Shown here: piece after piece, positions 47,568-56,327 of the stretch
Layout of the letters: the number at the start of each line of letters is the position of its first letter
Position numbering within the stretch: the stretch's first letter is position 1
From: Streptomyces sp. NBC_00353
GTDB taxonomy: Bacteria; Actinomycetota; Actinomycetes; Streptomycetales; Streptomycetaceae
Length of the DNA stretch: 64,000 nt
Assembly (NCBI RefSeq): GCF_036108815.1
Contig: NZ_CP107985.1
Span: forward strand, 5,022,001 to 5,086,000
Reading direction: 5' to 3'
The notes under the pieces: generated by a model
What the model was told of the DNA's origin: nothing
Database searches by the model: none
The model's input: the letters and a program-made list of their open reading frames with translations, nothing else
Program-made: the position numbers and the translations under genes

Positions 47568-49055
47568 TCACGCCGTGCCGGTGCCGCCTGCGACGTCCAG
47601 CGCGTGGAACGCCAGCCACAAGTCGTACCGTGCGCTGGGGGTTTGGAGCAGCGAGCGTTGAAGTACGGCTTCGAGCCGGGTGAGGCGTTTGCGTACGCCC
47701 GGTACGGAGATGCCCAACGCGGCGGCGGTCGGACCGAGTTGAGCCTCGCACTTCAGCCAGGTACGCAGGGTGGTCTCGGCCGCCGTACCGGTCTCGGCGA
47801 GCGGGCGCAGCTGCTCGGCCGCCCACTGCCCGACGGCGGGATGCCGCAGGATCTCGTCCAGCGCGCCGGCCGGTAGGGATTCCGTGGGCCGGACGGCCCG
47901 CTGGGGTACGGCCCGGATGCGCAGGGCCAGGTCGAGCGCGGCCTGATCGGCGACCCGGTTGAGGTCCAGGCCGAGCAGCTCGCCGATCAACCGCAGCCGT
48001 GCGGCGAGGGTGTTGCGGTGGATTTTCAGGTGCTGCGTCGCATGCGACGAGAACGCCAGCCAGGAGGACAGGGTTGCCGCCAGCTCCTGGCTGCCGGGGT
48101 CCTGGCTGCGTCGTGGCAGGTGGGTGAGCAGCGGCGCCAGCAGGGTGTCGGCCCACTGCGCGCCCGCCGCGCCGACGACCAGGGCCGGTTCCGGTGCCGA
48201 GCCGAACCGGGCGTGGCGCGCGGGCAGTCCGCGGGCCACGGCCAGGGCGTGGAACGCCTGCCGGTATCCGGTCGCCGTGTCGCTCAGCGGCACGTCCTCG
48301 CTCACGCCCACGACACAGTCGTCCACCACGGCGGCGACGTCGAGGCCGAGTCGCGGATCGGCGCCGTCCGGCCCGGCAGGCACGATGAGGATCAGATGGC
48401 GTGCGTACACCGGACACCGCACGATCCAGGACCGGCCGCCGCAGATGTCCGTGCACACCCGCGCCACCTCGTCCCGCCGGCCGCCCGAGCACTGGACCAC
48501 GCAGACCTGGACGGGGTCCGGCAGCGTGGGTTTCAGCGCGCCCGCCACCTGATGGGCGATGGAGAGCTGGCCGGTCATCAGCAGATGCAGCACCGCCTCC
48601 CGGCCGCGGGACTCGGCGAGGTCGACGCGGCGGCGCTTGCGTTCGACCGTCTCGGCCGCCCAGCACATGGTCAGGGGCATCGCCACATCGGCGAGAAGCG
48701 TGGCCAGTCCGTCCGGCAGCGGCCGGCGGGCGACGACGGCGAGGACCGGTGCGGGTGCGTCGGGAGTGCCGTCGAGGGGGAACAGCAGGGCGGTGTCCGG
48801 GCCCTTGTCGAGAGCGAAGGAGCGGCCACGGAGAGCTGTCAGCTCCTTCACGCCCTCGGTGGCCAGCGAGAGGGCCGAGGCGCTCGTGAGGTCCGGGGTG
48901 CGGGCCACGCCGCGCAGGACGGTGCCGTCGCTTCCGAGCAGACCGGCCCAGCCGCCGGCCCGCCCCGACACCCAGCGCAGCAGCTCCTGTGAGCCGCCGG
49001 CGCGGGCCAGGCGGTGCATCCGCAGCACGTCGTCGGCACGTTCTCCTGCTCGCAC
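47568..49055 (-). CDS. PucR-family regulator with two C-terminal helix-turn-helix units
   Basis: 495 residues from GTG 49055. The N-terminal 150 residues resemble a GAF-like sensor. The PucR-type HTH_30 follows at about 320-390 (HLKIHRNTLAARLRLIGELL, LDLALRI). About 90 residues later there is a second, similar unit (LGISVPGVRKRLTRLEAVLQ, ending YDLWLAFHAL). A double PucR HTH is less common than the single form and may bind tandem sites. Two direct repeats, GTGCGAA(C/T)TGA, lie 66-110 bases upstream of its start. The inducer is unknown. Confidence 0.8.
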   Translation of the reverse strand: MRAGERADDVLRMHRLARAGGSQELLRWVSGRAGGWAGLLGSDGTVLRGVARTPDLTSASALSLATEGVKELTALRGRSFALDKGPDTALLFPLDGTPDAPAPVLAVVARRPLPDGLATLLADVAMPLTMCWAAETVERKRRRVDLAESRGREAVLHLLMTGQLSIAHQVAGALKPTLPDPVQVCVVQCSGGRRDEVARVCTDICGGRSWIVRCPVYARHLILIVPAGPDGADPRLGLDVAAVVDDCVVGVSEDVPLSDTATGYRQAFHALAVARGLPARHARFGSAPEPALVVGAAGAQWADTLLAPLLTHLPRRSQDPGSQELAATLSSWLAFSSHATQHLKIHRNTLAARLRLIGELLGLDLNRVADQAALDLALRIRAVPQRAVRPTESLPAGALDEILRHPAVGQWAAEQLRPLAETGTAAETTLRTWLKCEAQLGPTAAALGISVPGVRKRLTRLEAVLQRSLLQTPSARYDLWLAFHALDVAGGTGTA

Positions 49056-49381
49056 CGGTCCCTCGCTCCCTACCCGTCCTGCATTCCGCAGAAAAACGGA
49101 GTGCAGCGTACCGGTTTGACTGTGCGAACTGATACCCCTGTAACGCCCACACAGTGCGAATTGAATCTCCCTGCCGTCTACCCGCAGCCCTAGAGTCCGA
49201 ACGTGTTCCGGGGCGTCGGGGGAACACGCGGCCACCTCGGACTCGGGGGACGACGGGGAGTCACGACGGCAGCGACCCACGGGGGTGGTCGCTGTCGTCG
49301 GCCGCACCGGCCCCGGGCCGATTGTCAGTGGCACCGCCTAACGTCGGGTCCTCACCTGGACCGACGGAGAAGGGCCCCGCC
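49056..49381. promoter_or_regulatory. Divergent PucR / beta-clamp-paralogue region with repeats and hairpins
   Basis: Three structures are seen: direct repeats GTGCGAACTGA (49122-49132) and GTGCGAATTGA (49154-49164), 32 bases apart; an inverted repeat CGTGTTCC / GGAACACG (49202-49209, 49221-49228); and a 13-bp hairpin (49265-49277, 49287-49299) with a single G-T pair. TTGACT at 49116-49121 is a possible rightward -35 box. Confidence 0.55.
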
Positions 49382-50521
49382 ATGGAGTTCCGTATCGACC
49401 GCAGTGCACTGACCGATGCCGTGGCCTGGGCGGCCCGCGTGCTGCCCACACGCTCTCCGGTGCCCGTGCTCGGCGGGCTGCTGCTGGAGGCGGACAGCGG
49501 GTGGCTGCGGATCTCCGGCCTCGATTACGAGGCGTCCGCCTGCATCGAGGTCGAGGCGGAGACCGTACGGGCCGGGCGGGTGCTGGTCATGGGGAGACGG
49601 CTGCTCGATGTGTGCCGGGTGCTGCCCGAAAGTCCGGTGGTGTGCGCGGTGGAGGGTTCACGGTTCTCGGTGACCGGCGGCGGCGCCCGGTTCGGGCTGT
49701 CGGTACTGCCGTTGGACGACTATCCGGCGCTGCCGCCGCTGCCCGGGGTGCTGGGGGCGGTGGACTCGGAGGAGTTCGCCGCGGCCGTCGCCCATGTGGC
49801 GGTGGCCGCGGGCCGGGACGACACGCTGCCGACCCTCACCGGGATCCGGGTCGGGCTCGACGGCGACACGATGACGCTGGCCGCCACCGACCGGTACCGC
49901 TTCGCGGTGCGCACGCTCGCCTGGAAGCCGGCGACGGCGGATGCCTCGGCCGATGTGGTGGTGTCGGCCCGGCGCCTGACGGAGATCGCCCGCTCCTTCG
50001 GCCGCTCCGGCATGGTCAGCGTCGCCCTGGATGCCGGGTCGGCCGGCTTCGAACTCGCCGGAATGCGCACCACGGTCCGGCTCCTGGACGGCCGGCTCCC
50101 CCGGCACGACAAGCTGTTCGCGATGACCGACCCGACGACCGCGATGACGGACCGGGCGCCCCTGGTCGAGGCCGTCAAGCGCGTCGCGGTGGTCGCGGAC
50201 GGCGACAGCCCCCTCCAACTGACCTTCTCCGGCGAGTCGGTGCTGCTTCAGGCGGGGTACGAGGACGATGTCGCGTCCCAGCGGCTGCCCGCCGTCCTGG
50301 AGGGCGCCGATGAGTTGACGGTCGCGTTCAAACCCTCGTACCTGATGGACGCCCTGGCCTCGTTCGACGCACCGGTCGTCCAGTTCAGCCTGATGGGTCC
50401 TGGCCAACGCGCCATGATCACCGGCCGGGCGGCCGAGGGCGGCACCGCGGAGTCGGATCAGGGCCCCGCACCCCGTCCGACGCACCGGCACCTGTTGATG
50501 TCGGTGAAACCACTGGTCTGA
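49382..50521 (+). CDS. DNA polymerase III beta-clamp (DnaN) paralogue
   Basis: 379 residues from ATG 49382, behind GGAGAAGG. All three clamp domains are recognisable: MEFRIDRSALTDAVAWAARV (domain 1), VLGAVDSEEFAAAVAHVAVA (domain 2) and DRAPLVEAVKRVAVVADGDS (domain 3), with AATDRYRFAVR and the C-terminal LLMSVKPLV in place of the usual M-P-M-R-L end. The replicative dnaN normally sits beside dnaA and recF, which are absent here, so this is a second copy. It may serve repair or specialised polymerases, or have lost partner binding because the end motif differs. Confidence 0.88.
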   Translation: MEFRIDRSALTDAVAWAARVLPTRSPVPVLGGLLLEADSGWLRISGLDYEASACIEVEAETVRAGRVLVMGRRLLDVCRVLPESPVVCAVEGSRFSVTGGGARFGLSVLPLDDYPALPPLPGVLGAVDSEEFAAAVAHVAVAAGRDDTLPTLTGIRVGLDGDTMTLAATDRYRFAVRTLAWKPATADASADVVVSARRLTEIARSFGRSGMVSVALDAGSAGFELAGMRTTVRLLDGRLPRHDKLFAMTDPTTAMTDRAPLVEAVKRVAVVADGDSPLQLTFSGESVLLQAGYEDDVASQRLPAVLEGADELTVAFKPSYLMDALASFDAPVVQFSLMGPGQRAMITGRAAEGGTAESDQGPAPRPTHRHLLMSVKPLV

Positions 50522-50679
50522 GGACGGCGAGGCGGTGACCGGCCTCATGCGAGCCGATCCTTCCGGCGAACACCGCCCGGAAGAACGAAGCGGGGGTGTG
50601 CCCTGGCCGTGGCCGGGCACACCCCCGTCGGGCGGAGGGATCCACAGGCTGTGGATCGGAGGGTCGGTTCAGCGGCGGA

Positions 50680-51561
50680 TCAGCAGCTCAGGTTCGAGCC
50701 GGGGGTGGTGCCCAGGATCTGCACGAAGGCCCGGTACCGGTCGATGCGGCTCTGGACCTGGGCGGGGTTGCCGCCGTTGCACTCCAGCGAGCCGTTGATG
50801 GAGCGGATCGTCTCGCCGAAGCCGGCGCCGTTGACCATCGCGTTGTGGGCGGTCATGGTGCCCGGACCGTTCTGGGTGTTCCAGTACCAGAGACCCGTCT
50901 TCCAGGCCACGGACGCGTTCTGCTCGACCAGGTACGGGTTGCCGAGCAGGTCGATGCCGAGTGCGTCGCCCGCTGCCTTGTAGTTGAAGTTCCAGCTGAG
51001 CTGGATCGGGCCGCGGCCGTAGTACGCGGACTGCCCGGCCGGGCAGCCGTAGGGCCGGCCGGTGTCGCAGTAGTGCGGGTAGTTGGCCGTGTTCTGCTCG
51101 ACCACGTACACCAGTCCGCCCGTCTCATGGCTGACGTTGGCGAGGAATGCCGCCGCCTCCTGACGCTTGACCGTGTCGCTTCCGGTGTTGGCGAAGCCCG
51201 GGTAGGCGCTCAGGGCCGCGGTCAGTCCGCTGTACGTGTAGAAGGGGTTCCGGCTCGGGAACATCTGGTTGAACTGCGCCTCGCTGACGACGAATCCCGA
51301 CGGGGTGCCCGGATCCGTTCCGCCACCGCAGCTGCCCTGGTCCGCCCAGACGTCGGAACTGCCCGGCCGCTCGTTCTGGGTCCACCACTTCGCGGTCCAG
51401 TTGTGCCCGTTGTACGAGGCCGCTCCGCCGCCCGTGTAGACGGACGAGGCGTTCCAGGGTGCCGCGCACTCGGCCGCCGAAGCGGTGGAGGCGGGGAGGA
51501 CGACGAGCATCGCGACGACCGCGCCCAGCGCGGCCAGCATGCCCATGACGCGTCTCATCAT
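50680..51561 (-). CDS. GH19 chitinase with N-terminal chitin-binding domain
   Basis: 293 residues from ATG 51561, preceded by AAGGAG at 8 bases. A signal peptide ends near ASA-AE (29-30). Residues 30-75 form a CBM5/12 chitin-binding module (CAAPWNASSVYTGGGAASYN, WWTQNERPGS). After a GGGTDPGTPS linker the GH19 domain follows, with the general acid Glu146 in SHETGG, the YYGRGPIQLSWNFNYKAAG signature and disulfide cysteines. It hydrolyses chitin outside the cell by inversion. It is regulated by the paired repeats and the DasR-like site upstream (see separate entry). Confidence 0.93.
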   Translation of the reverse strand: MMRRVMGMLAALGAVVAMLVVLPASTASAAECAAPWNASSVYTGGGAASYNGHNWTAKWWTQNERPGSSDVWADQGSCGGGTDPGTPSGFVVSEAQFNQMFPSRNPFYTYSGLTAALSAYPGFANTGSDTVKRQEAAAFLANVSHETGGLVYVVEQNTANYPHYCDTGRPYGCPAGQSAYYGRGPIQLSWNFNYKAAGDALGIDLLGNPYLVEQNASVAWKTGLWYWNTQNGPGTMTAHNAMVNGAGFGETIRSINGSLECNGGNPAQVQSRIDRYRAFVQILGTTPGSNLSC

Positions 51562-52018
51562 GTGATCACTCCTTCGGTGCGGTGCACCGAGCGCGTCGGT
51601 GCACCGCCATGGGGGGTGACCGTCACTCAAGCGCCGCTGGTCTGTACCTGTCAAGGTCTAGACCAACGCAAGGAGTCTTTCCGAAGAGGCGCCGTGGAGT
51701 GCGTCCACAGCACATACGCAACGCCGGAGCGGGCCTCAACAGGAGTAATTCCGGAAGAAGTTCATCCGGATCACCGGGCGGGCAGCCGGCCGGACCCGGA
51801 CGAAAACCTTTGCGCCCGTCCAGCATGCGGAACGACGAACCGGCCCGCCCGCCGGACCCCGCCGCTGCGCGAACGGCAGGCGAACGTCAGCCGAAAGGAT
51901 CCGGCCGCCCGCCCCGACTCCCCCATCGCGCACATACGGTGGCCCGAACCGGGGGCCGGTACCGCACCGGTACGCGTACGCGCGTGCACGCGTTCGACGA
52001 GGGGAGCGCGAGGAAGCC
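51562..52018. other. Divergent region between chitinase and PstS-like genes
   Basis: 457 bases without a gene. The left third holds the chitinase promoter. The remainder, 51670-52018, contains no recognisable coding sequence; a GTTCATCCGGA near 51761 is at best a single weak PHO-box-like unit for the PstS-like gene. Confidence 0.45.
51627..51667 (-). promoter_or_regulatory. Chitinase promoter with 12-bp repeats and DasR-like palindrome
   Basis: Leftward TTGACA (complement of 51651-51656) is followed after 18 bases by TTGAGT (complement of 51627-51632). The boxes are flanked by TGGTCTGTACCT (51640-51651) and AGGTCTAGACCA (51656-51667). These match the TGGTC-NN-GACCT repeats known from Streptomyces chitinase promoters. 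GGTCTAGACC (51657-51666) is also the core of the DasR site. Confidence 0.8.
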
Positions 52019-53548
52019 GTGGAGTGGTTCAGCGCCGAGAACATCGTGGCCGTGTGCACCGCCGTGCTCGGCGTCCTGGCCTCCGTCGGAGTGCTCTGGT
52101 ACGAGCGCCGGGTACCCCGCCGCAAGCGCATCGGCTACCGGGTCCAGATGGACACCCCGATCGGCAGCGACGTCAGCGAGGGCCGGGCCAATGTCCGGCT
52201 CGGGCTCTTCAGCGAGACGCCCGACATGGCCGATGCCACGCTCGTCCTGCTGCGCGTAGAGAACGACGGCTCGCAGTCCATCGCCGACAACGACTACACG
52301 GGCCGTGAACTGCACGGACTGACCGTGGAGTTCACCGGCCGCACCGTACGCGGCATCGCGGTCACCCAGGCACCCGGCGCCGACCATCTGATGGAGCACT
52401 TCACCCCGGCGGGCGGAATGCGCCACAGCGGCCGGCTCATCCGGCTGCCGCGCGTCCCCCTCAACCGGGGAGAGCACTTCAAGCTGCTGGTGCTGCTCAC
52501 CGGATCGCACGTGGGCAGCCCCATCAGGATCACCGGCGGCATCCGGGACGGCGAGGTGACCCCCAACAGCGCCGCCCGCCCCGACGAGAAGCCCCCGATG
52601 TTCGGCCGGGCCGCCCGGCTCATCACCGTGGCACTGACCGTCTGCGTCATCACCCTGGCCTCGATCATCCTGGTCCGCGACGACACCCCGCCCCCGATGG
52701 GCTGCGCCCGGGGCACCCTGACAGTGACCGGCTCCACCGCCTTCGAACCGGTCGTGCGGGAACTGGCGCAGAAGTACGAGAAGGAGTGCGAGGGTTCCAC
52801 CGTCACCGTCGACGCACACGGCAGCAACGCGGGGATACGGGAGCTCGCCGACCGGGGCGCGACAGCCGGTACGTCCGGCTCCCCCGCACTGATCGCCCTC
52901 TCCGACGGCCCCAAACCGGACGGCTACCCGCAGCTGCGCGAGAACCGGGTCGCGGTCTCGCTCTTCCGCCTGGTCGTCAACGACCGGGTTCCCGTCAAGA
53001 ACCTCTCCCTGGCCACCGTCCGGAAGATCTACCGGGGCGACATCCGCAACTGGAAGGCGCTCGGCGGACCCGACCTGCCCGTACTCCTGGTCAGCAGGGA
53101 TGCCAACTCCGGCACCCGCGAGGTCTTCCAGCGCCGCGTCCTCGGCCACAACGAACCCGCCCAGTCGTCCCGCGACTGTGCCACCAAGGACGACGCCGCG
53201 GCCCGGGTCATCCGCTGCGAACTCGACTCCACCGACCAGGTCCTGGCCACCGTCGGCCGGCTCGACGGCGCGATCGGCTACAGCGAGCTGCGTTCCGGAA
53301 CCGCGCTGAAGGGGGCGCACCAGCTCGCCATCGACTCCACCGTCCCGTCCGTCGACACGATCGGCTCCAGCACCTACCCGTACCGGGAGATCGAGTACGC
53401 CTACACGTACGGCCAGCCGCCCGCCGACTCGCTGGCCTCCAGCTTCCTGGGCTATCTGAGCCGCGGCAACGGCCAGGACGTCATCCGAACGCACGGACAT
53501 CTGCCGTGCGCGACGCCGAAGGGGCTGCGGATCTGCGGGGAGGAGTGA
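52019..53548 (+). CDS. PstS-like phosphate-binding domain on a membrane-anchored protein
   Basis: 509 residues from GTG 52019. An N-terminal membrane helix (about 6-26) precedes a cytosolic or surface beta-rich domain (about 35-185). A second helix follows at about 203-222 (LITVALTVCVITLASIILV), then a PBP-like domain. That domain has the phosphate-binding phrases LTVTGSTAFEPVVRELAQKY, VTVDAHGSNAGIRELAD and SRDANSGTREVFQRR typical of PstS-type proteins. Unlike PstS it is not a lipoprotein and has no pst transporter neighbours, so it may be a sensor rather than a transport receptor. A terminator hairpin follows the stop. Confidence 0.8.
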   Translation: MEWFSAENIVAVCTAVLGVLASVGVLWYERRVPRRKRIGYRVQMDTPIGSDVSEGRANVRLGLFSETPDMADATLVLLRVENDGSQSIADNDYTGRELHGLTVEFTGRTVRGIAVTQAPGADHLMEHFTPAGGMRHSGRLIRLPRVPLNRGEHFKLLVLLTGSHVGSPIRITGGIRDGEVTPNSAARPDEKPPMFGRAARLITVALTVCVITLASIILVRDDTPPPMGCARGTLTVTGSTAFEPVVRELAQKYEKECEGSTVTVDAHGSNAGIRELADRGATAGTSGSPALIALSDGPKPDGYPQLRENRVAVSLFRLVVNDRVPVKNLSLATVRKIYRGDIRNWKALGGPDLPVLLVSRDANSGTREVFQRRVLGHNEPAQSSRDCATKDDAAARVIRCELDSTDQVLATVGRLDGAIGYSELRSGTALKGAHQLAIDSTVPSVDTIGSSTYPYREIEYAYTYGQPPADSLASSFLGYLSRGNGQDVIRTHGHLPCATPKGLRICGEE

Positions 53549-53559
53549 GAGCGCGGAGA

Positions 53560-53586
53560 GGGCCGGGGCAGCAGCCGCCCCGGCCC
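53560..53586. terminator. Terminator between PstS-like and purA genes
   Basis: Stem GGGCCGGGGC / GCCCCGGCCC (53560-53569 and 53577-53586) with a 7-base loop, between convergent genes. Confidence 0.7.
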
Positions 53587-53603
53587 CCTCGCGTTGTCCC
53601 GTC

Positions 53604-54887
53604 CTACAGGAACGAGTTGATCTCGATGGTCTCGGTACGGCCGGGGCCGACACCGATCGCGGAGATCGGGGCGCCGGACATGTCCTCCAGCGCCTTCACG
53701 TACGCCTGCGCGTTCTTCGGCAGATCGCTGAAGGTCTTGGCCTTCGTGATGTCCTCGGACCAGCCCGGCAGCATCTCGTAGACCGGCTTCGCGTGGTGGA
53801 AGTCGCTCTGGCTGTACGGGAGTTCCTCGACCCGCTTGCCGTCGATCTCGTACGCGACGCACACCGGGATCTGCTCCCAGCCGGTCAGCACGTCCAGCTT
53901 GGTGAGGAAGAAGTCGGTGAGACCGTTGACCCGGGTCGCGTACCGCGCGATCACCGCGTCGAACCAGCCGCAGCGGCGGTCACGGCCGGTGGTGACACCG
54001 CGCTCGCCACCGATCCGGCGCAGCGCCTCGCCGTCCTCGTCGAGCAGCTCCGTCGGGAACGGGCCGGCGCCGACGCGCGTGGTGTACGCCTTGAGGATGC
54101 CGATGACCCTGCTGATCTTCGTCGGGCCCACGCCGGAACCGGTGCAGGCGCCGCCCGCGGTCGGGTTCGAAGAGGTGACGAAGGGGTACGTGCCGTGGTC
54201 GACGTCGAGCAGCGTGCCCTGACCGCCCTCGAAGAGGACGACCTTGCCCGCGTCGATGGCGTCGTTCAGGATCAGCGTGGTGTCGGCGACGTACGGCTTG
54301 ATCTGATCCGCGTACTGGAGCATCTCCTCGACGATCTTCCCGGCCTCGATGGCGCGCCGGTTGAAGACCTTGGCGAGGAGCTGGTTCTTCTGCTCCAGCG
54401 CAGCTTCGACCTTCTGCTCCAGGATCGACTCGTCGTAGAGGTCCTGGACGCGGATGCCGACCCGGTTGATCTTGTCGGCGTACGTCGGGCCGATGCCGCG
54501 GCCGGTCGTGCCGATCTTGCGCTTCCCGAGGAACCGTTCCGTCACCTTGTCGATCGTGACGTTGTACGGGGTGATCAAATGAGCGTTACCGCTGATCAGC
54601 AGCTTGGACGTGTCCACGCCGCGGTCGTTCAGCCCACTCAGCTCGGAGAGCAGGACGGCCGGGTCGACGACGACACCGTTACCGATGACCGGGGTACACC
54701 CCGGTGAAAGGATTCCGGAGGGGAGGAGATGAAGTGCGTACTTCTGGTCACCGACGACCACCGTGTGGCCGGCATTGTTGCCGCCCTGGTAACGCACCAC
54801 ATAGTCCACGGATCCACCGAGGAGGTCGGTGGCCTTTCCCTTGCCCTCGTCACCCCACTGAGCACCGAGCAGCACAAGTGCGGGCAC
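53604..54887 (-). CDS. purA: Adenylosuccinate synthetase
   Basis: 427 residues from ATG 54887. It joins IMP and aspartate with GTP to give adenylosuccinate in AMP synthesis. The sequence is complete: the P-loop GAQWGDEGKGKATDLL (7-22) with catalytic Asp12, QGGNNAGHTVV, the GTTGRGIGPTYADK IMP loop, GPFPTELLDEDGE and the guanine site FFLTKLDVLTGWEQIPVC. The length is normal. It diverges from the diacylglycerol-kinase-like gene, with an inverted repeat between. Confidence 0.97.
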   Translation of the reverse strand: MPALVLLGAQWGDEGKGKATDLLGGSVDYVVRYQGGNNAGHTVVVGDQKYALHLLPSGILSPGCTPVIGNGVVVDPAVLLSELSGLNDRGVDTSKLLISGNAHLITPYNVTIDKVTERFLGKRKIGTTGRGIGPTYADKINRVGIRVQDLYDESILEQKVEAALEQKNQLLAKVFNRRAIEAGKIVEEMLQYADQIKPYVADTTLILNDAIDAGKVVLFEGGQGTLLDVDHGTYPFVTSSNPTAGGACTGSGVGPTKISRVIGILKAYTTRVGAGPFPTELLDEDGEALRRIGGERGVTTGRDRRCGWFDAVIARYATRVNGLTDFFLTKLDVLTGWEQIPVCVAYEIDGKRVEELPYSQSDFHHAKPVYEMLPGWSEDITKAKTFSDLPKNAQAYVKALEDMSGAPISAIGVGPGRTETIEINSFL

Positions 54888-54941
54888 AGGCGTACACCCC
54901 TTCCGGGCGGGGCATGTCCAAGGTCAGGGGGCGTACGTAAA

Positions 54942-54972
54942 CGTCGTACATGCCGTACGACGATGTACGACG
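54942..54972. promoter_or_regulatory. Inverted repeat upstream of purA
   Basis: CGTCGTACAT (54942-54951) and ATGTACGACG (54963-54972), with an 11-base spacer that itself contains GTACGACG. It is a candidate operator for purA or the divergent gene. Confidence 0.5.
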
Positions 54973-55011
54973 AAGCCTGAACCGTCGAACCGGGTGCCCC
55001 GGAATAGACGA

Positions 55012-55039
55012 AGCCCCTGGCGCAATAGCGCAAGGGGCT
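55012..55039. repeat. Hairpin in the purA / kinase-like intergenic region
   Basis: AGCCCCTGGCGC / GCGCAAGGGGCT (55012-55023 and 55028-55039) with one G-A mismatch and a 4-base loop. It could be a leader structure for the rightward gene at 55074. No T-tract is present. Confidence 0.4.
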
Positions 55040-55073
55040 CTTGCACCAAGATGCTACCCGAGGAAGGACCGAG

Positions 55074-55931
55074 GTGTCGGCTGCCCAGCCCCCCGGCAAC
55101 GGTGCGCACCAACTGCTGGTGGTGATCGACCCGGTCGCCCGCCGGACGGACGGCGAGTCCGTCCGTATCGCGAAGGACGTGCTGAGCGCAGGTTCGCACG
55201 CAAAAATCTGCCTCCCGGACGGGCCGGAGGAATTCGCGCGGGCCTTGTCCCGCCGGGGCAGTCGGCGTCCGGTGGTCGTCGGCGACGACCGGACACTGCT
55301 GCGCGCCGTGACGCTGCTGCACCGGGACAGGGAGCTGACCGGTGAGGCGCTCGCACTGGTTCCGGTGGGCCCGGCGGCAATGCTGGAACTCGCGCATTCG
55401 CTCGGCGTGCCCATGGGCACGGTGGCCGCGGCGCGGGCGGCGCTGGACGGTGCCGTACGCCGGCTCGACCTGCTGGTCGACGACAGCGACGGCGTCGTCC
55501 TGGGCGCCCTGCACATCCCCGCCCTGCCCACGGCGCCGGGCTCGGCGGCCGCGCACACGGGCGTCACGGCGGTCTGGGACACCTGTCGCTCCCTGGTGCG
55601 CACACTGGTCCGCCCCGCCCCGCCCACCTCACCCGCCACACCACGCACCCATCGGCTGCGGGTCGAGACGGACGGGGTGGTGCTGAACGATCTGGACAGC
55701 CCGGTCGAATCGGTGACGGTGACCTCGCAGGGCGGCGGCGGAGGCCTCGCGGACGTGGTCGTCCACACCGCGAAGGGCGAAACTCTGACGGCGGAGGCCA
55801 AGGCGGTCACGGTCTCCGGCGCGGACTTCCGCTACCGGGCGGACACCCGGATCGCCGGCCCGGTCCGGACGCGGACCTGGACGGTGCGGGCGGGCGCGTG
55901 GGGACTGATGCTCCCGGTGGCCGAGGGATAG
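55074..55931 (+). CDS. Diacylglycerol-kinase-like protein with degenerate active site
   Basis: 285 residues from GTG 55074, behind AGGAAGGA. The first 130 residues follow the DAG/sphingosine kinase N-terminal lobe (HQLLVVIDPVARRTDGESVR, then VALVPVGPAAMLELAHSLGV). The key nucleotide loop GGDGT is replaced by VVVGDDRTLLRAV, so catalysis is doubtful. The C-terminal part (VVLNDLDSPVESV, VTVSGADFRYRADT) matches the beta domain of lipid kinases. A regulatory or lipid-binding role is possible. It diverges from purA. Confidence 0.75.
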   Translation: MSAAQPPGNGAHQLLVVIDPVARRTDGESVRIAKDVLSAGSHAKICLPDGPEEFARALSRRGSRRPVVVGDDRTLLRAVTLLHRDRELTGEALALVPVGPAAMLELAHSLGVPMGTVAAARAALDGAVRRLDLLVDDSDGVVLGALHIPALPTAPGSAAAHTGVTAVWDTCRSLVRTLVRPAPPTSPATPRTHRLRVETDGVVLNDLDSPVESVTVTSQGGGGGLADVVVHTAKGETLTAEAKAVTVSGADFRYRADTRIAGPVRTRTWTVRAGAWGLMLPVAEG

Positions 55932-56009
55932 CTCCACGCGTCGCGGGGCCGGCCGTGCGCGGGCGCGGGAACGGGCGCACTCTGGTAACAGGTCCCGGAG
56001 GTGATGGTC

Positions 56010-56282
56010 ATGATGAAGACCGCTGTCGGATGGCACATCGAGCTGGAATTCGAGGAGGACAACCGCCGCACCCGCGCCGCCGCCCTCGTACGACTCCCTG
56101 ATGGCAACGAGGTACGTGCGCACGGGTACGCCAGCCGCCACCCTTCCGACTCCCAGCAGCCGAGGGTCGGCGAGGAGATCGCAGGAGCCAGAGCGATGAA
56201 CGAACTCGCGATGAACCTGCTGACCAAGGCGCACGACGAGATCGACGAGGCGTCCGGCCGGACGTCGCACCCGCTGGCCTGA
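56010..56282 (+). CDS. DUF1876 (dsRBD-like) protein
   Basis: 90 residues from ATG 56010, 8 bases after GGAGG (an ATG one codon later is also possible). The sequence MKTAVGWHIELEFEEDNRRT and ALVRLPDGNEVRAHGYASRH is typical of DUF1876, a small dsRBD-like fold widespread in Streptomyces. No catalytic role is known. It converges on the GbsR/MarR-type gene. Confidence 0.85.
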   Translation: MMKTAVGWHIELEFEEDNRRTRAAALVRLPDGNEVRAHGYASRHPSDSQQPRVGEEIAGARAMNELAMNLLTKAHDEIDEASGRTSHPLA

Positions 56283-56327
56283 GCCGCCCCGGGGCTCAGG
56301 GGCCGGCGCCCGTCCCCAGCCGTTCCG

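Noticed and set aside
51760..51775. PHO box before the PstS-like gene
   Set aside because: Only one 11-base unit is recognisable, with a poor second unit; not enough for a PhoP site.
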